A stretch of 64,000 bases of DNA from JANWKQ01 sp964624635 (GTDB taxonomy: Bacteria; Bacteroidota; Bacteroidia; CAIKAF01), in contig CAZUXM010000006.1 of the NCBI GenBank assembly GCA_964624635.1, positions 1 to 64,000 on the forward strand, read 5' to 3'. Shown here piece after piece: positions 35,523-45,559 of this stretch. The notes below the pieces were generated by a model that saw only the letters and a program-made list of their open reading frames with translations, had not been told where the DNA came from and did no database searches. A program made the position numbers and the translations under genes. Each line of letters begins with the position of its first letter. Within the stretch, counting starts at the first letter, position 1.

Positions 35523-36005
35523 TTAACTGGATACAAATTTAGCAGTTACCAATAACAACTTCAATAGATTTTTGAGCCTTACATTTAATCTTAATTTTTT
35601 TTCACTAAAAGCATCATATAACTCAATACTTCGTTTTAATTCATTGATTTTGATATGTACCTTTCTGAATAATTTTTCAGCATCATCTGTTTTGAACTTG
35701 AGGTAATATTCATCCTTTGGTAATATATCTGCTTTTATTTTTCCTTTTTTGAGTTTATTAAAATCGAAGTCTTTTTCAAATGCTTGTTGAATGGCTGTGA
35801 TTTTTAACTGTTCAATAGTTGTTTTTTCATCCAGGTCATTTTCGATATAATCATACACCAGTAATGAGATATTCAACTCTAATTCGATGAGTAGCATGCT
35901 TTTTAGCCCTGATTTCTCTGTTTTAAGATCTTTGATTTTGGTAAGCCCCTCAATGATATCCTTGATGCTTCCGAAACCTGTTTGTAAAATAGACAAATAG
36001 CCCAT
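35523..36005 (-). CDS. Conserved-looking helical protein, unknown
   Basis: 160 residues, mostly alpha-helical and charged (IKDIIEGLTKIKDLKTEKSGLKSMLLIELELNISLLVYDYIEN; KLFRKVHIKINELKRSIELYDAFSEKKLRLNVRLKNLLKLLL). No signal peptide or recognisable motif. It abuts the PF04020 gene downstream with one base between stop and ATG, so the two are probably cotranscribed. I do not recognise the family. Confidence 0.65.
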   Translation of the reverse strand: MGYLSILQTGFGSIKDIIEGLTKIKDLKTEKSGLKSMLLIELELNISLLVYDYIENDLDEKTTIEQLKITAIQQAFEKDFDFNKLKKGKIKADILPKDEYYLKFKTDDAEKLFRKVHIKINELKRSIELYDAFSEKKLRLNVRLKNLLKLLLVTAKFVSS

Positions 36006-36076
36006 GAATTGGTATTTTCAGTTGATTACAATGTATCAAAAATAACTAAGTTTGTACAACTAAAAAATTCATTGTT

Positions 36077-36961
36077 ATGCCAAATTATACAGAGCCAATG
36101 CTTAAAGAGGGAAGTTTGAAAGGAAGTACCATATTGGTAACAGGGGGTGGTAGTGGACTAGGAAAGGCAATGTCGAAATATTTTCTTCAATTGGGTGCCA
36201 ACGTAATTATTTGCAGTCGTAATCTTCAAAAAATTGAAAAAGCTGTAGAAGAATTAAAAGCTGAAACCGGAGGAAACATTGTTGGGTATGCTTGTGATGT
36301 TCGTAATTATGATGAAGTAGAAAATGTAATTAAACAAGGGGTAGCTAAATACGGACAAATTAATGGTTTAGTAAACAACGCAGCCGGTAATTTTATAAGT
36401 CCTACTGAAAGATTAAGCCATAGAGCGTTTGACTCGGTTGTGGACATCGTTTTAAGAGGATCGTATAATTGTTCGTTAGCATTGGGTAAATATTGGATTG
36501 AAAATAAAATAAAAGCGAATGTTGTTAGTATTGTTACTACGTATGCATGGGTAGGTAGTGCTTATGTAGTACCCAGTGCATGTGCAAAAGCAGGAGTATT
36601 GGCTATGACAAAATCACTGGCTGTTGAATGGGGAAAATATGGAATTCGTTTTAACGCTATTGCACCGGGGCCATTCCCAACTAAAGGAGCATGGGATAGA
36701 TTATTTCCGAAGGAGTTTTTAGAAGCATTAGATATTAATTCAAAAATCCCGGTAGGAAGAGTGGGGGAACATCAAGAATTGTCGAACTTAGCAGCCTATT
36801 TGATGAGTGAATATTCTGCTTATATAAACGGGGATGTAATTACTATTGACGGTGGAGAATGGATGCAAAATGGTGGTGAATTTACCTGGGTTGGTAACAT
36901 GATACCTAAAGAAATGTGGGATATGGTAGAAGCTTCAATTAAAGGAAAAACTAAGGAGTAG
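36077..36961 (+). CDS. SDR oxidoreductase of 2,4-dienoyl-CoA reductase type
   Basis: 294-residue short-chain dehydrogenase. Cofactor motif TGGGSGLGKAMS, NNAAGNF, and an active-site region TTYAWVGSAYVVPSACAKAGV in which the usual YxxxK is replaced by SACAK. This arrangement, with the Tyr further upstream and a PGPFPTKGAWDRLFP loop, is the one in mitochondrial/peroxisomal 2,4-dienoyl-CoA reductase, which saturates polyunsaturated acyl-CoAs for beta-oxidation. It is a single gene; other fatty-acid genes are not adjacent. Confidence 0.82.
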   Translation: MPNYTEPMLKEGSLKGSTILVTGGGSGLGKAMSKYFLQLGANVIICSRNLQKIEKAVEELKAETGGNIVGYACDVRNYDEVENVIKQGVAKYGQINGLVNNAAGNFISPTERLSHRAFDSVVDIVLRGSYNCSLALGKYWIENKIKANVVSIVTTYAWVGSAYVVPSACAKAGVLAMTKSLAVEWGKYGIRFNAIAPGPFPTKGAWDRLFPKEFLEALDINSKIPVGRVGEHQELSNLAAYLMSEYSAYINGDVITIDGGEWMQNGGEFTWVGNMIPKEMWDMVEASIKGKTKE

Positions 36962-37027
36962 CCTTCGGCAAACTCAGTCTGACAAAGAGGATAATTTAGT
37001 TATTTAAATAACATGATAAAATCTAAA

Positions 37028-37834
37028 TTAGCTAACATCATGTAGGTTAGAAGTCCTTCTTTCACTGGTATAATATTTAAACATAAAAAATATACTCAAT
37101 GCATTGGATAAGTGCCATACACCATGCCACTGAAACCATGAATTAGGATGGCACCAAGGATGCCCGTCACGACCAAATTGCCATACTACAAATCCCAAAG
37201 CAAAACTAATGGCAGCAAAAACTGAATATTTGAATTGAATATTCAGTTTTTTCTTTTTTACATTCATAGATTCAAAAATAATCCCGGCAATACATGCTAT
37301 CCCAAATGCGGTATTACCCGGATAAAACTCAATTCCCAAAGTAGTTTTAAAAGTTCCTGCAATATTTAGCAGAGTAATACAAGTAAGATAAATTCCAATA
37401 AATACAGGAACTTTTAATTGATATAATCTTACCAGTGAATAGGTGAAAATAAAAGACGATAAAATGTACATCCCATTCATATCCATGAGCCCACCTATGT
37501 TTGTTTCTGTTGCATGCATAGCCATAGAACCAATGCCTACCATTACGGCAGATACACAATAGAATTTTGGAATAAATGAATTGGTATAAAAAGCATTTTT
37601 ATTTGAGTTGACTCTATAAGTTAACAGCCAGGCACAAACTAATCCTACTATGATATCACCTATATTCGACCAGGTATTGGTGGGTTGTACCCACCAACCT
37701 TCGTGCACCGCTTCACAAAAATGTCCACCATTATCAGCCGGCGGACCGTACCATCCTTGAGAAATGGATAAAATAAATACCGAAAAACTAATGACAGTAA
37801 AAATGAATGTAAAATGAAAAGTGTACTTATTCAT
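37028..37834 (-). CDS. Alkaline ceramidase family membrane hydrolase
   Basis: 268 residues with seven hydrophobic segments. The CREST/ceramidase signature residues are in place: GGHFCEAVHEGWWVQPTNTWSN near residue 40, GSMAMHATET with a zinc His, MDMNGMYILSS, and CHPNSWFQWHGVWHLSNALS with the final His pair. Family members hydrolyse the N-acyl bond of ceramide in the membrane. It begins six bases after the stop of the penicillin-acylase-type gene on the same strand, so the two are one operon. Bacteroidota make sphingolipids, which gives a plausible substrate. Confidence 0.85.
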   Translation of the reverse strand: MNKYTFHFTFIFTVISFSVFILSISQGWYGPPADNGGHFCEAVHEGWWVQPTNTWSNIGDIIVGLVCAWLLTYRVNSNKNAFYTNSFIPKFYCVSAVMVGIGSMAMHATETNIGGLMDMNGMYILSSFIFTYSLVRLYQLKVPVFIGIYLTCITLLNIAGTFKTTLGIEFYPGNTAFGIACIAGIIFESMNVKKKKLNIQFKYSVFAAISFALGFVVWQFGRDGHPWCHPNSWFQWHGVWHLSNALSIFFMFKYYTSERRTSNLHDVS

Positions 37835-37840
37835 CGTAAT

Positions 37841-39940
37841 TTATTGAGGATGATAAATTCTGGTAGCTGATTTAAAAACCTCTTCTTTATTCAGCGTCAT
37901 TTTTTTGTATTGTTGGTTCACAAACATTTCCATCTGATCATCATAATGTGGATTTCCTTCATTATTCGAAGCACCATAACAATTCACGGTTTCTATTGTT
38001 GGTCCGTTTTTATCATATTGAACCAACATGATGTATGATTCACCTAAATCTCCTTTTAGTTTTCCCTTCTTATGAGGAACGGTATACATCTGGCAAATGG
38101 TTTCAGGTATCCCCCAAAGAGGTAATTCTTTTTTACCTCGTACCAGTTTTTGTAAATCTCCCAATGCAGGAATCTCTCCTTTGAAATATTTTTTGATATG
38201 TGCTTTGGCAAATTTTAAAGCTTTCACCAATACTTCTTCACCTAAATTTTTATTATAGTCAGTAGTGTTATTTTTATTGGTGAATTTTAAAAAGTACTGG
38301 ATGCATAATGAGAATACTGAAGCTTCTTTATTGTCAATAGTTGCCTTTCCGTTCCATCTTTTAATAGCAGCTATCTCGTTTTTTATCTCAGGATATTTTT
38401 CAGGGTCTAAATTCCTCATTAAATCTAGATCCTCAATGTTCCTTGTGTACATTGGGATTTGAAAAGTTAAGTCTGATTTAATGGTTTTAAAATCCTGATA
38501 GGTAATCTGGTCATAATTTTTAATGAGTTCTTTAAATCGTAAACTTCTGCTGACGTCTTTTTTCTGTATTCCCATCGTAGGATTAAAATCCGAAGCTTTT
38601 AAATTTTCTTCATCACAAGTTGCATTGAATGGGGTATTGTTACTATTAAAAAGATAACCACAGGAAGGATCTAAATAACTTGGTAAACTATCAATGGGAT
38701 AATATTGGTTCGCCGGCCAATTGGTTGCAGAGGTATCACCGGGTAACACCTTGTTCCAAATATAGTTGGGGTTTCGGTACGGTGCATGTGAATTGCTGAG
38801 CATATAAATATGATCATCCTTATCAGCATAAATAATGTTGAAGGCAGGGAGACCCTGCATACGGCATGCATTTTCAAACTCCTTAAAGTTGGTGGCCTTA
38901 TTCATTCTATACCATTGCTCAGGATATTTGATACTCATATTGGCTGGGAATCTGATGGAATAATAACCATGTTTATTTTTTAAAGTAGCTCCATATACAC
39001 TCCGATAAAAAGTTTTGCTCACGGGTAACTTAATGGCTCCTAATTTTACTTTTATTTTCCCTTTATATTTTTCTAGTTTTAACCATTGCCCGTCGTATTT
39101 ATAATAATCTTTTTTGGTAGGATGCATGGTGAGTTGATATACATCACTTAAGTCAGAATAATTAATGGTATGTGCCCAGCCCAAATTTTCATTGGTACCT
39201 ACAAACGGACATATGCCTCCGGGAAAAGTTCCCCCCAACATATTCCATCCCTGCTCACTGTTTACATGACATTCGTACCATGATAAATTTCCTTCGAGAG
39301 GTTGATGGGAATTGATATTCAGATAAGTTTTATCATCAGCTGTTTTACTACTGTTAAATGCATATCCGTTGGAACCGTAACTAACTTTTCCTTGTTGATT
39401 AATGATGTTCCCATTAAACATACGACCCAAATCAAATGCGGCCCCACTAATAAGAGTCATGGCCACCATATATCCTTCAATGAGGTCATGTTGGTTTACT
39501 GGAAATACATTGGGTAACAATACTTCATCGGGATGTGTTTCTGCATATTTATTGAGTCCCTGAATGTATCCGTTCATTACCAGTTTAAATTCTTCTGAAT
39601 AAGCAGTATCATATTGTTGATTAATGGTTGAATCAGCAAATATGAGCTGTCCTACCAAATCCATTAACGCACCATCAATGCCTTGTACTTCACTTAACCT
39701 TCCTTTGGCACCTAAAATATTCACCTGAATGGTTTTGAAATCATCTTCAGCATGAGCCCAGGCAAGTCCATAAGCCGCTTCGCCATCAGTTATGCCGTAA
39801 ATATGCGGAACCCCAAAAGTGTCTCTTACAATGGTAATGTTTTGAGGGTCTATCTTTATGCTTTTGAGTTGAGTATTTTCCTGAGAAAATGCTGTCAATC
39901 CGATAATGCTGAACAGGGTTAGTAATATTATTCTCCTCAT
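37841..39940 (-). CDS. Penicillin-acylase family N-terminal nucleophile hydrolase
   Basis: 699 residues from the ATG at 39940 (a TTG two codons earlier is less likely). A signal peptide (MRRIILLTLFSIIGLTAFSQ) sends it to the periplasm. The alpha part includes RDTFGVPHIYGITDGEAAYGLAWAHAEDDF. The self-processing site is GSNGYAF with the predicted catalytic Ser near residue 190, followed by LNINSHQPLEG, GWNMLGGTFPGG and TNENLGWAHTINYSD. Family members cleave N-acyl amides (penicillins, acyl-homoserine lactones, other N-acyl amines). Coupled with the ceramidase gene downstream. Confidence 0.9.
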   Translation of the reverse strand: MRRIILLTLFSIIGLTAFSQENTQLKSIKIDPQNITIVRDTFGVPHIYGITDGEAAYGLAWAHAEDDFKTIQVNILGAKGRLSEVQGIDGALMDLVGQLIFADSTINQQYDTAYSEEFKLVMNGYIQGLNKYAETHPDEVLLPNVFPVNQHDLIEGYMVAMTLISGAAFDLGRMFNGNIINQQGKVSYGSNGYAFNSSKTADDKTYLNINSHQPLEGNLSWYECHVNSEQGWNMLGGTFPGGICPFVGTNENLGWAHTINYSDLSDVYQLTMHPTKKDYYKYDGQWLKLEKYKGKIKVKLGAIKLPVSKTFYRSVYGATLKNKHGYYSIRFPANMSIKYPEQWYRMNKATNFKEFENACRMQGLPAFNIIYADKDDHIYMLSNSHAPYRNPNYIWNKVLPGDTSATNWPANQYYPIDSLPSYLDPSCGYLFNSNNTPFNATCDEENLKASDFNPTMGIQKKDVSRSLRFKELIKNYDQITYQDFKTIKSDLTFQIPMYTRNIEDLDLMRNLDPEKYPEIKNEIAAIKRWNGKATIDNKEASVFSLCIQYFLKFTNKNNTTDYNKNLGEEVLVKALKFAKAHIKKYFKGEIPALGDLQKLVRGKKELPLWGIPETICQMYTVPHKKGKLKGDLGESYIMLVQYDKNGPTIETVNCYGASNNEGNPHYDDQMEMFVNQQYKKMTLNKEEVFKSATRIYHPQ

Positions 39941-40138
39941 AATCAAATGTATTGATTATGTTCTCATTATAAAACAGGGTATATATAGCTTACCTGTACT
40001 TTATGTGATGGAATCGTTAATATATTGATTTATAAGTATTTATAATTCATATTTTTTCACGTATGGATGCAACTAATTCATCGCTTGTGTCCTCTATAAT
40101 TAAGTATCAGAAACCTTTACACCTTATTCATATTTATT

Positions 40139-40996
40139 TTGTTTGCTTGTTCAGTTGGATTGAATGCTCAATCTAATAACAGATATTCAGGGTTGATTTC
40201 TCAAAAACATCCTAATAAAGGTTCTATTCTCAATACTTCCAATTGTGAAAATCGTGCAATAACCTTTAGTACTTCAGGTTTAGAGTCAAATATTCAGTCA
40301 TATTTATGGGATTTTGGAAACGGAGTAACCAGTAATCAGGCGAGCCCGGTATATACTTATACTACCACAGGAGATTATGTGGTAACTTTAACAGTTCAAT
40401 ATTACAATGGTTTTTCTGAAACAGTTACCAAAAACCTTAAAATTGGAAAGGTACCGGTTCCTGATTTTACAGCATCTCAAACAGATGGTAATTTCCCTTA
40501 CAATGTTCAATTTACCAATACCACTTCAGGTACCGTTTTAACTTACTTATGGAGCTTTGGAAACTATTATACCTCTAGTGCAGTGGATCCTTCATATCAA
40601 TATGCCAATGCTACCAAAGATTATGATGTAACATTAACTGCCATTTCTCCTGAAGGATGTGAAGCTTCTATCACTAAACAAGGGTTTATTCATGTAAATA
40701 GTCAGCCCGTACATACTGTTTTTATCCCCAACACATTTTCGCCTAATAATGATGGATTAAATGAAACATTTATTGTTTACGGAGAAAATATAAAGAGTGT
40801 AAAAATGAGTATTTACGATCAAACCGGTACTATGATTTTTTCGCAAGATGGGTTAGAACCATTATCAAAAGGTTGGGCAGGTGAAAATATGTCGAACCAA
40901 GAGGTAGCATCCGGTAAATATTCTTATAAAATCGTTGTTGTTGACGAAATGGATGTTTCCCACGAATCTGTAGGGAACGTAACACTTATCCGATAA
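40139..40996 (+). CDS. PKD-domain secreted protein with gliding-type C-terminal domain
   Basis: About 285 residues. Two PKD-like modules (YLWDFGNGVTSNQASPVYTYTTTGDYVVTLTV; YLWSFGNYYTSSAVDPSYQYANATKDYDVTLTAI) are followed by the CHU_C/gliding-associated C-terminal domain (VFIPNTFSPNNDGLNETFIVYGENIKSVKMSIYDQTG), a T9SS sorting signal. The first conventional start is a TTG at 40139. However, a signal-peptide-like sequence (IRNLYTLFIFILFACSVGLNAQ) is open back to 40100, where no usual start codon exists. Either a non-standard start is used or a base error hides the true start. Confidence 0.8.
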   Translation: MFACSVGLNAQSNNRYSGLISQKHPNKGSILNTSNCENRAITFSTSGLESNIQSYLWDFGNGVTSNQASPVYTYTTTGDYVVTLTVQYYNGFSETVTKNLKIGKVPVPDFTASQTDGNFPYNVQFTNTTSGTVLTYLWSFGNYYTSSAVDPSYQYANATKDYDVTLTAISPEGCEASITKQGFIHVNSQPVHTVFIPNTFSPNNDGLNETFIVYGENIKSVKMSIYDQTGTMIFSQDGLEPLSKGWAGENMSNQEVASGKYSYKIVVVDEMDVSHESVGNVTLIR

Positions 40997-41037
40997 TCTT
41001 TTATTTAGTTTTTATCAAATTGACCTATATTTGGGTC

Positions 41038-42585
41038 ATGATCCAAAAAACAAGAACAGCCCTAACCGTTATTGTTTTTTTATTGACCTTAATTTTTCCT
41101 AAGGTTATTTCGGCGCAACTTGATTCATTAAGACAAAAGGTCTATTCGAATACTATTGATACATCAGGTTTAAAAAAATTATATGACTTAGGTTCTAACA
41201 TGGTTTATCAAAACCCTGATACAGCCATTGTGATATCAGAACTCACTATTAAAGCATCCTTATTTAAAATAGAAAATGCAAATAAAACAGGAGATACCCA
41301 AACCAAAGATTTTTGTTTCACGGCTATTGGTATATCCTATAATAATATAGGTATAGCTTATGAATTTAAAGCGGACTATTCAAAGTCGATGTGGTATCAT
41401 TTGCAATCATTGGAAATCAAAACCAAAATGTTAGATACCCTAGGAATCGGGATGTCGTACAACAATATAGGGAATGTATATGATAGTCAGGGTGAATATA
41501 TTCAAGCATTGAATTATTATATAAAATCATCCCATTGTTTTATTGATTTAAAAGATATCATGCGAATAGCTACTTCTTATAACAATGTAGGAATAGAATA
41601 TTATCGCATAGGAGAACAAAACAAAGCATTGGATTATTATTTTAAGGCTCTTCAATTGTATGCTCATATTAAAAATTATGCAAATGTAGCTCAGATTTAT
41701 ACCAACATTGCCATTTCTTATTTCTCCCTGAAAGATTATAATAAATCGCTAGAGTATAATTTCAAATCATTGGAGCTTGAAAAAGGAAGAGAAAATAGTA
41801 ATGAATATAATATTGCCATTGTATATACTAACTTAAGCACGCTTTTTTTACAACTTAAAAATTACAAAGAGTCAGAAAAGTATATAAAACTAGCTTTAGA
41901 AATCAATGAAAGATTAGGTTTATTATATGGAGTATCTACTAATTTAGGAGAGTTAGGAACAATCTATTTTGAAACGGGAAATTACGCTGAATCTCAAAAA
42001 TACTTAGAGAAATCACTAAAAATAGCAGAGGAAATTCAAGCAATGGATCTTATCAAAGGAAGAAACCAACTTTTATCACAGGTATATGAAAAAACGGGCC
42101 AATTTCAAAAAGCATTTTATAGTGAAAAAGAATATAACAGGGTAAATGAGATTATTTTTAATAGTGAGAAAAGTAAAGAAATGGGAAGGTTGGAAGCTGT
42201 ACATGAGATAAAAGAAGCAGAAAGGATTGAAACAGAAAAAAAAGCGTTTGATGAAAGGGTTAAAGTAGATAAACGTAGACGTAAAAATTTGCTTCAATAC
42301 AGCAGTATCGTTATTATCCTTTTTTTGATTGCCTTGATGGTAACTTTGATGGGTGTAGTCAAAGTAAAACCTTCAGTAGCTACTGCAGTTAGTTTTTTTG
42401 CCTTTTTACTATTATTTGAATTTTTGTTATTGTTGTTTGATCCAACCATTGATAAATACAGCCAAGGAGAACCTGCATTAAAATTGGCGCTCAACGCCTT
42501 GGTTGCAGTGGCTATATTTCCTATCCATTCATTTTTTGATCGTTTGTTAAGAAAACGTCTCACTAAACAAGCTACTCCGAAATAA
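41038..42585 (+). CDS. TPR-repeat membrane protein without an output domain
   Basis: 515 residues from the ATG at 41038 (signal or anchor MIQKTRTALTVIVFLLTLIFP). At least six TPR units follow (SYNNIGIAYEFKADYSKSMWYHLQSLEIK, SYNNIGNVYDSQGEYIQALNYYIKS, SYNNVGIEYYRIGEQNKALDYYFKALQLY and so on), then a coiled-coil (EIKEAERIETEKKAFDERVKVDKRRRK) and three closely spaced transmembrane segments (about 415-500). This layout resembles Bacteroidota TPR sensor kinases, but the kinase or regulator domain is absent. It may be a scaffold. The next gene begins 20 bp later. Confidence 0.8.
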   Translation: MIQKTRTALTVIVFLLTLIFPKVISAQLDSLRQKVYSNTIDTSGLKKLYDLGSNMVYQNPDTAIVISELTIKASLFKIENANKTGDTQTKDFCFTAIGISYNNIGIAYEFKADYSKSMWYHLQSLEIKTKMLDTLGIGMSYNNIGNVYDSQGEYIQALNYYIKSSHCFIDLKDIMRIATSYNNVGIEYYRIGEQNKALDYYFKALQLYAHIKNYANVAQIYTNIAISYFSLKDYNKSLEYNFKSLELEKGRENSNEYNIAIVYTNLSTLFLQLKNYKESEKYIKLALEINERLGLLYGVSTNLGELGTIYFETGNYAESQKYLEKSLKIAEEIQAMDLIKGRNQLLSQVYEKTGQFQKAFYSEKEYNRVNEIIFNSEKSKEMGRLEAVHEIKEAERIETEKKAFDERVKVDKRRRKNLLQYSSIVIILFLIALMVTLMGVVKVKPSVATAVSFFAFLLLFEFLLLLFDPTIDKYSQGEPALKLALNALVAVAIFPIHSFFDRLLRKRLTKQATPK

Positions 42586-42604
42586 ATTCAAGTAATTTTA
42601 CTTC

Positions 42605-44824
42605 GTGAATAACGAAGAAAAGATATTTGACCTGGCTACCCGGTTTGTTCATTTTACCAATGAACCATTATTTATTACAGGGAAAGCCGGAACAGGTAAA
42701 ACTACTTTTTTACGTTCCATCAAAGAAAAATGCAGTAAAAAAATGGCAGTTGTAGCCCCTACCGGTGTTGCAGCCATTAACGCAGGAGGAGTTACCATTC
42801 ACTCGTTATTTCAATTACCTCCCGGAGCTTATATTCCTGATGAAGATCAATTTGGGGATACTGAATCAGGTAAATTTATTTCTCACAGAGGTTTGTTACG
42901 TAATATCCGATTCAGTGCTTCAAAACGGGAGTTATTACAGGAATTAGAGTTATTGGTCATCGATGAAGTATCCATGTTGCGGGCTGATATGTTAGATGCC
43001 ATGAACATCATACTTCAAAATGTACGTAATAACCGAAGGGAACCATTTGGAGGGGTACAGGTTTTATATATTGGCGATTTATATCAATTACCACCGGTAA
43101 CCGGAAACGATGAGTGGAATGTATTGAGCTCCTATTATAAAAGTCCTTTCTTTTTTGATGCATTGGTGATTGAAAAATCCCCACCCATATACCTTGAGCT
43201 AACTAAAATTTATCGTCAGAGTGACAGAGGATTTATTGAAGTACTTAATAACATTCGTAACAATGAAATTACCGAAGATGATATCAATTATTTGAATAGA
43301 AGATATGATCCGTATTTCATTCCGGATGAATCTGATTCGGTAGTAGTATTAACTACCCATAACTATAAAGCAGATAAAATCAATACCAACTCTTTAAATC
43401 AATTACAAACAGATGAGTTTATATTTAAGGGAGAGATTATTGATGAGTTTAATGATAAATCATTACCGGTAGATTTGGAGCTTCGTTTAAAAAAGGGAGC
43501 ACAGGTAATGTTTATTCGAAATGATAAAGGAGAAGATAGAAGGTATTATAATGGGAAAATAGGTACTATTTCCGACATCAGTGAAACCAATATTACCATT
43601 GAATGTAGCAACGATGAAGATGTGATTGAGTTGGGGAAAGAAACCTGGGACAATATCAAGTATGAATATAATCCTGATAAAGACGTACTCGAGGAAGTAG
43701 TATTGGGGTCGTATTCTCAATATCCTTTGCGTTTAGCATGGGCCATTACCATCCATAAGAGCCAAGGACTTACATTTGAAAAAGCAGTGATTGATGCAGT
43801 GGATTCTTTTTCACCGGGACAAGTATACGTAGCGTTGAGTAGATTAACAGGATTAGATGGATTAATACTTAGTTCACCTATTCACGAAAAAGCGATTCAG
43901 TTGGATGAAAGAATTTTAAAATACAAAGACCATATCATACAATGGGATTCTTTAGAAGAGCTACTCAACGAAAAACAGGATGTATTTATAAAAAATACTG
44001 TAATCAAAAGTTTTCAATGGGATAAATTAATCAGTAAGCTGGATGAATATGTAGCTCAGAAAAAATTATTATTGATGGAGGATGCCGGAGATGTTTCGGA
44101 TATGATTGCAGGCATTAAAAGAAGTACTTTTGAGTTAAAGACTACCGGTGATAAATTTGTAATGCAATTACAATACTTACTCAATACTGCTAATGATGAG
44201 CATCAATCAGTAAATGAGAGATTAAAAGCAGCCGTTAATTATTTTACTACGGAGATTAATAAGCTTTTAGATAAAACAGATGAAATCATTGATCTGTTGA
44301 ACAAAAAGAAAAAAGCGAAAAAGAAGATCAAAGATCTTAAAATGGTAAAGACTTTTTTTGTCCATCACCTGGATTATATCATCCGATCGCAGAGGATGGT
44401 ACAAAGTATGATTGATAAAACGGATATGATGGAGGCGATGATGATTGTAAAACAGGTTGCTCCTGAATCAGATTCAGATACAACAGTTGAAAAAGGAGAG
44501 AAACCTAAAACTGAAAAACGCGAAAAAGGAGCTACCAATAAAATTAGTTTCGATTTATTTAAAGAAGGCAAAAGTATTGACCAAATAGCTGCAGAAAGAG
44601 GAATGACCACTTCTACCATTGAAGGACATCTGGCACATTATATAAGTACCGGCGAATTAGACATTCTGGAGTTTATGCATGAAGATAAATTGCAGGAAAT
44701 TATTGATGCCATTATGGAGTTGGATACGGAACAATTAAGTCCGATTAAAAATCATTTGGGTGACCATTATTCTTATGGTGAAATTAAGATGGAATATTAT
44801 AAAAAAGAAATCGCATCTGAATAA
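42605..44824 (+). CDS. Pif1/RecD-like helicase with C-terminal HTH domain
   Basis: 739 residues starting with GTG. SF1 helicase motifs: Walker A FITGKAGTGKTTFLRSI, PTGVAAINAGGVTIHSLFQLPPG, Walker B LLVIDEVSMLRADMLDAMN, YIGDLYQLPPV, and the 2B/UvrD_C_2 motif AWAITIHKSQGLTFEKAVID with YVALSRL. The C-terminal 110 residues, after a Lys/Glu linker, hold a helix-turn-helix_40 type domain (TNKISFDLFKEGKSIDQIAAERGMTTSTIEGHLAHYI). This arrangement is common in Bacteroidota and also occurs in RecQ-like proteins. Expected role: 5'-3' unwinding at stalled forks or G-quadruplexes. Confidence 0.9.
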   Translation: MNNEEKIFDLATRFVHFTNEPLFITGKAGTGKTTFLRSIKEKCSKKMAVVAPTGVAAINAGGVTIHSLFQLPPGAYIPDEDQFGDTESGKFISHRGLLRNIRFSASKRELLQELELLVIDEVSMLRADMLDAMNIILQNVRNNRREPFGGVQVLYIGDLYQLPPVTGNDEWNVLSSYYKSPFFFDALVIEKSPPIYLELTKIYRQSDRGFIEVLNNIRNNEITEDDINYLNRRYDPYFIPDESDSVVVLTTHNYKADKINTNSLNQLQTDEFIFKGEIIDEFNDKSLPVDLELRLKKGAQVMFIRNDKGEDRRYYNGKIGTISDISETNITIECSNDEDVIELGKETWDNIKYEYNPDKDVLEEVVLGSYSQYPLRLAWAITIHKSQGLTFEKAVIDAVDSFSPGQVYVALSRLTGLDGLILSSPIHEKAIQLDERILKYKDHIIQWDSLEELLNEKQDVFIKNTVIKSFQWDKLISKLDEYVAQKKLLLMEDAGDVSDMIAGIKRSTFELKTTGDKFVMQLQYLLNTANDEHQSVNERLKAAVNYFTTEINKLLDKTDEIIDLLNKKKKAKKKIKDLKMVKTFFVHHLDYIIRSQRMVQSMIDKTDMMEAMMIVKQVAPESDSDTTVEKGEKPKTEKREKGATNKISFDLFKEGKSIDQIAAERGMTTSTIEGHLAHYISTGELDILEFMHEDKLQEIIDAIMELDTEQLSPIKNHLGDHYSYGEIKMEYYKKEIASE

Positions 44825-44947
44825 GCCTATTTATCTGGCTTTAATTCATTCAAAATCAGGCGGGTAATATTTTTTAACGAATATTTATTCATTAAAAAGG
44901 GATATTCAACGTATAACCATCATATCTTTGTTACGAAATTTAAATCA

Positions 44948-45523
44948 ATGCCAAAGCCTAAAGACGAAAATAAGATTGAACAAATCTATTCTGCTACCCT
45001 AAAATTAGTTTCCAAAGATGGGTTTAGCGGTTTGAGGATGAGTGATGTGGCGAAAGCTGCAGGCATTGCTACGGGGACCTTGTACATATACTTTAAGGAT
45101 AAAGAAACATTGGTAAATGCTTTGTTTTTGCATTTAAAAAAACAAATGACTTCGAAGTATGTAATGGAGGAAGATTTTACCAAACCTTTCAGGCAAACTT
45201 TTGATGCCGTTTGGAGAAAATATTTTCAGGTTACATTAGAAAATCGACAGATCTCAGCATTTATTGAGCAGTATTATATGAGCCATTATTATAATAAAAG
45301 GAAAAAAGAAGAGGCGCATCAAACCATTCATCTTATATATGAATTATTGGATCGTGGTAAGAAGGAAAAACTTATCAAGAATGTAGATAATGCCATTTTG
45401 CTGGCGCAGGTAAACGGACCTATTCTGGATATTACTAAAATGATAGTGGCAGGCAATATTAAAAATAATAAACAAACCATAGATGCTGCCCTGCAAATGG
45501 CTTGGGATAGTATTAAGAAATAA
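44948..45523 (+). CDS. TetR/AcrR-family transcriptional regulator
   Basis: 191 residues. The N-terminal helix-turn-helix has the family form IEQIYSATLKLVSKDGFSGLRMSDVAKAAGIATGTLYIYFKDKETLVNALF, and a variable all-helical ligand-binding domain follows. It lies 36 bp upstream of an SDR gene on the same strand, so it probably regulates that gene or is cotranscribed with it. The inducer cannot be told from sequence. Confidence 0.92.
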   Translation: MPKPKDENKIEQIYSATLKLVSKDGFSGLRMSDVAKAAGIATGTLYIYFKDKETLVNALFLHLKKQMTSKYVMEEDFTKPFRQTFDAVWRKYFQVTLENRQISAFIEQYYMSHYYNKRKKEEAHQTIHLIYELLDRGKKEKLIKNVDNAILLAQVNGPILDITKMIVAGNIKNNKQTIDAALQMAWDSIKK

Positions 45524-45559
45524 TTTTTTAACTAATAACTGAATATTAATTCATTTAAA

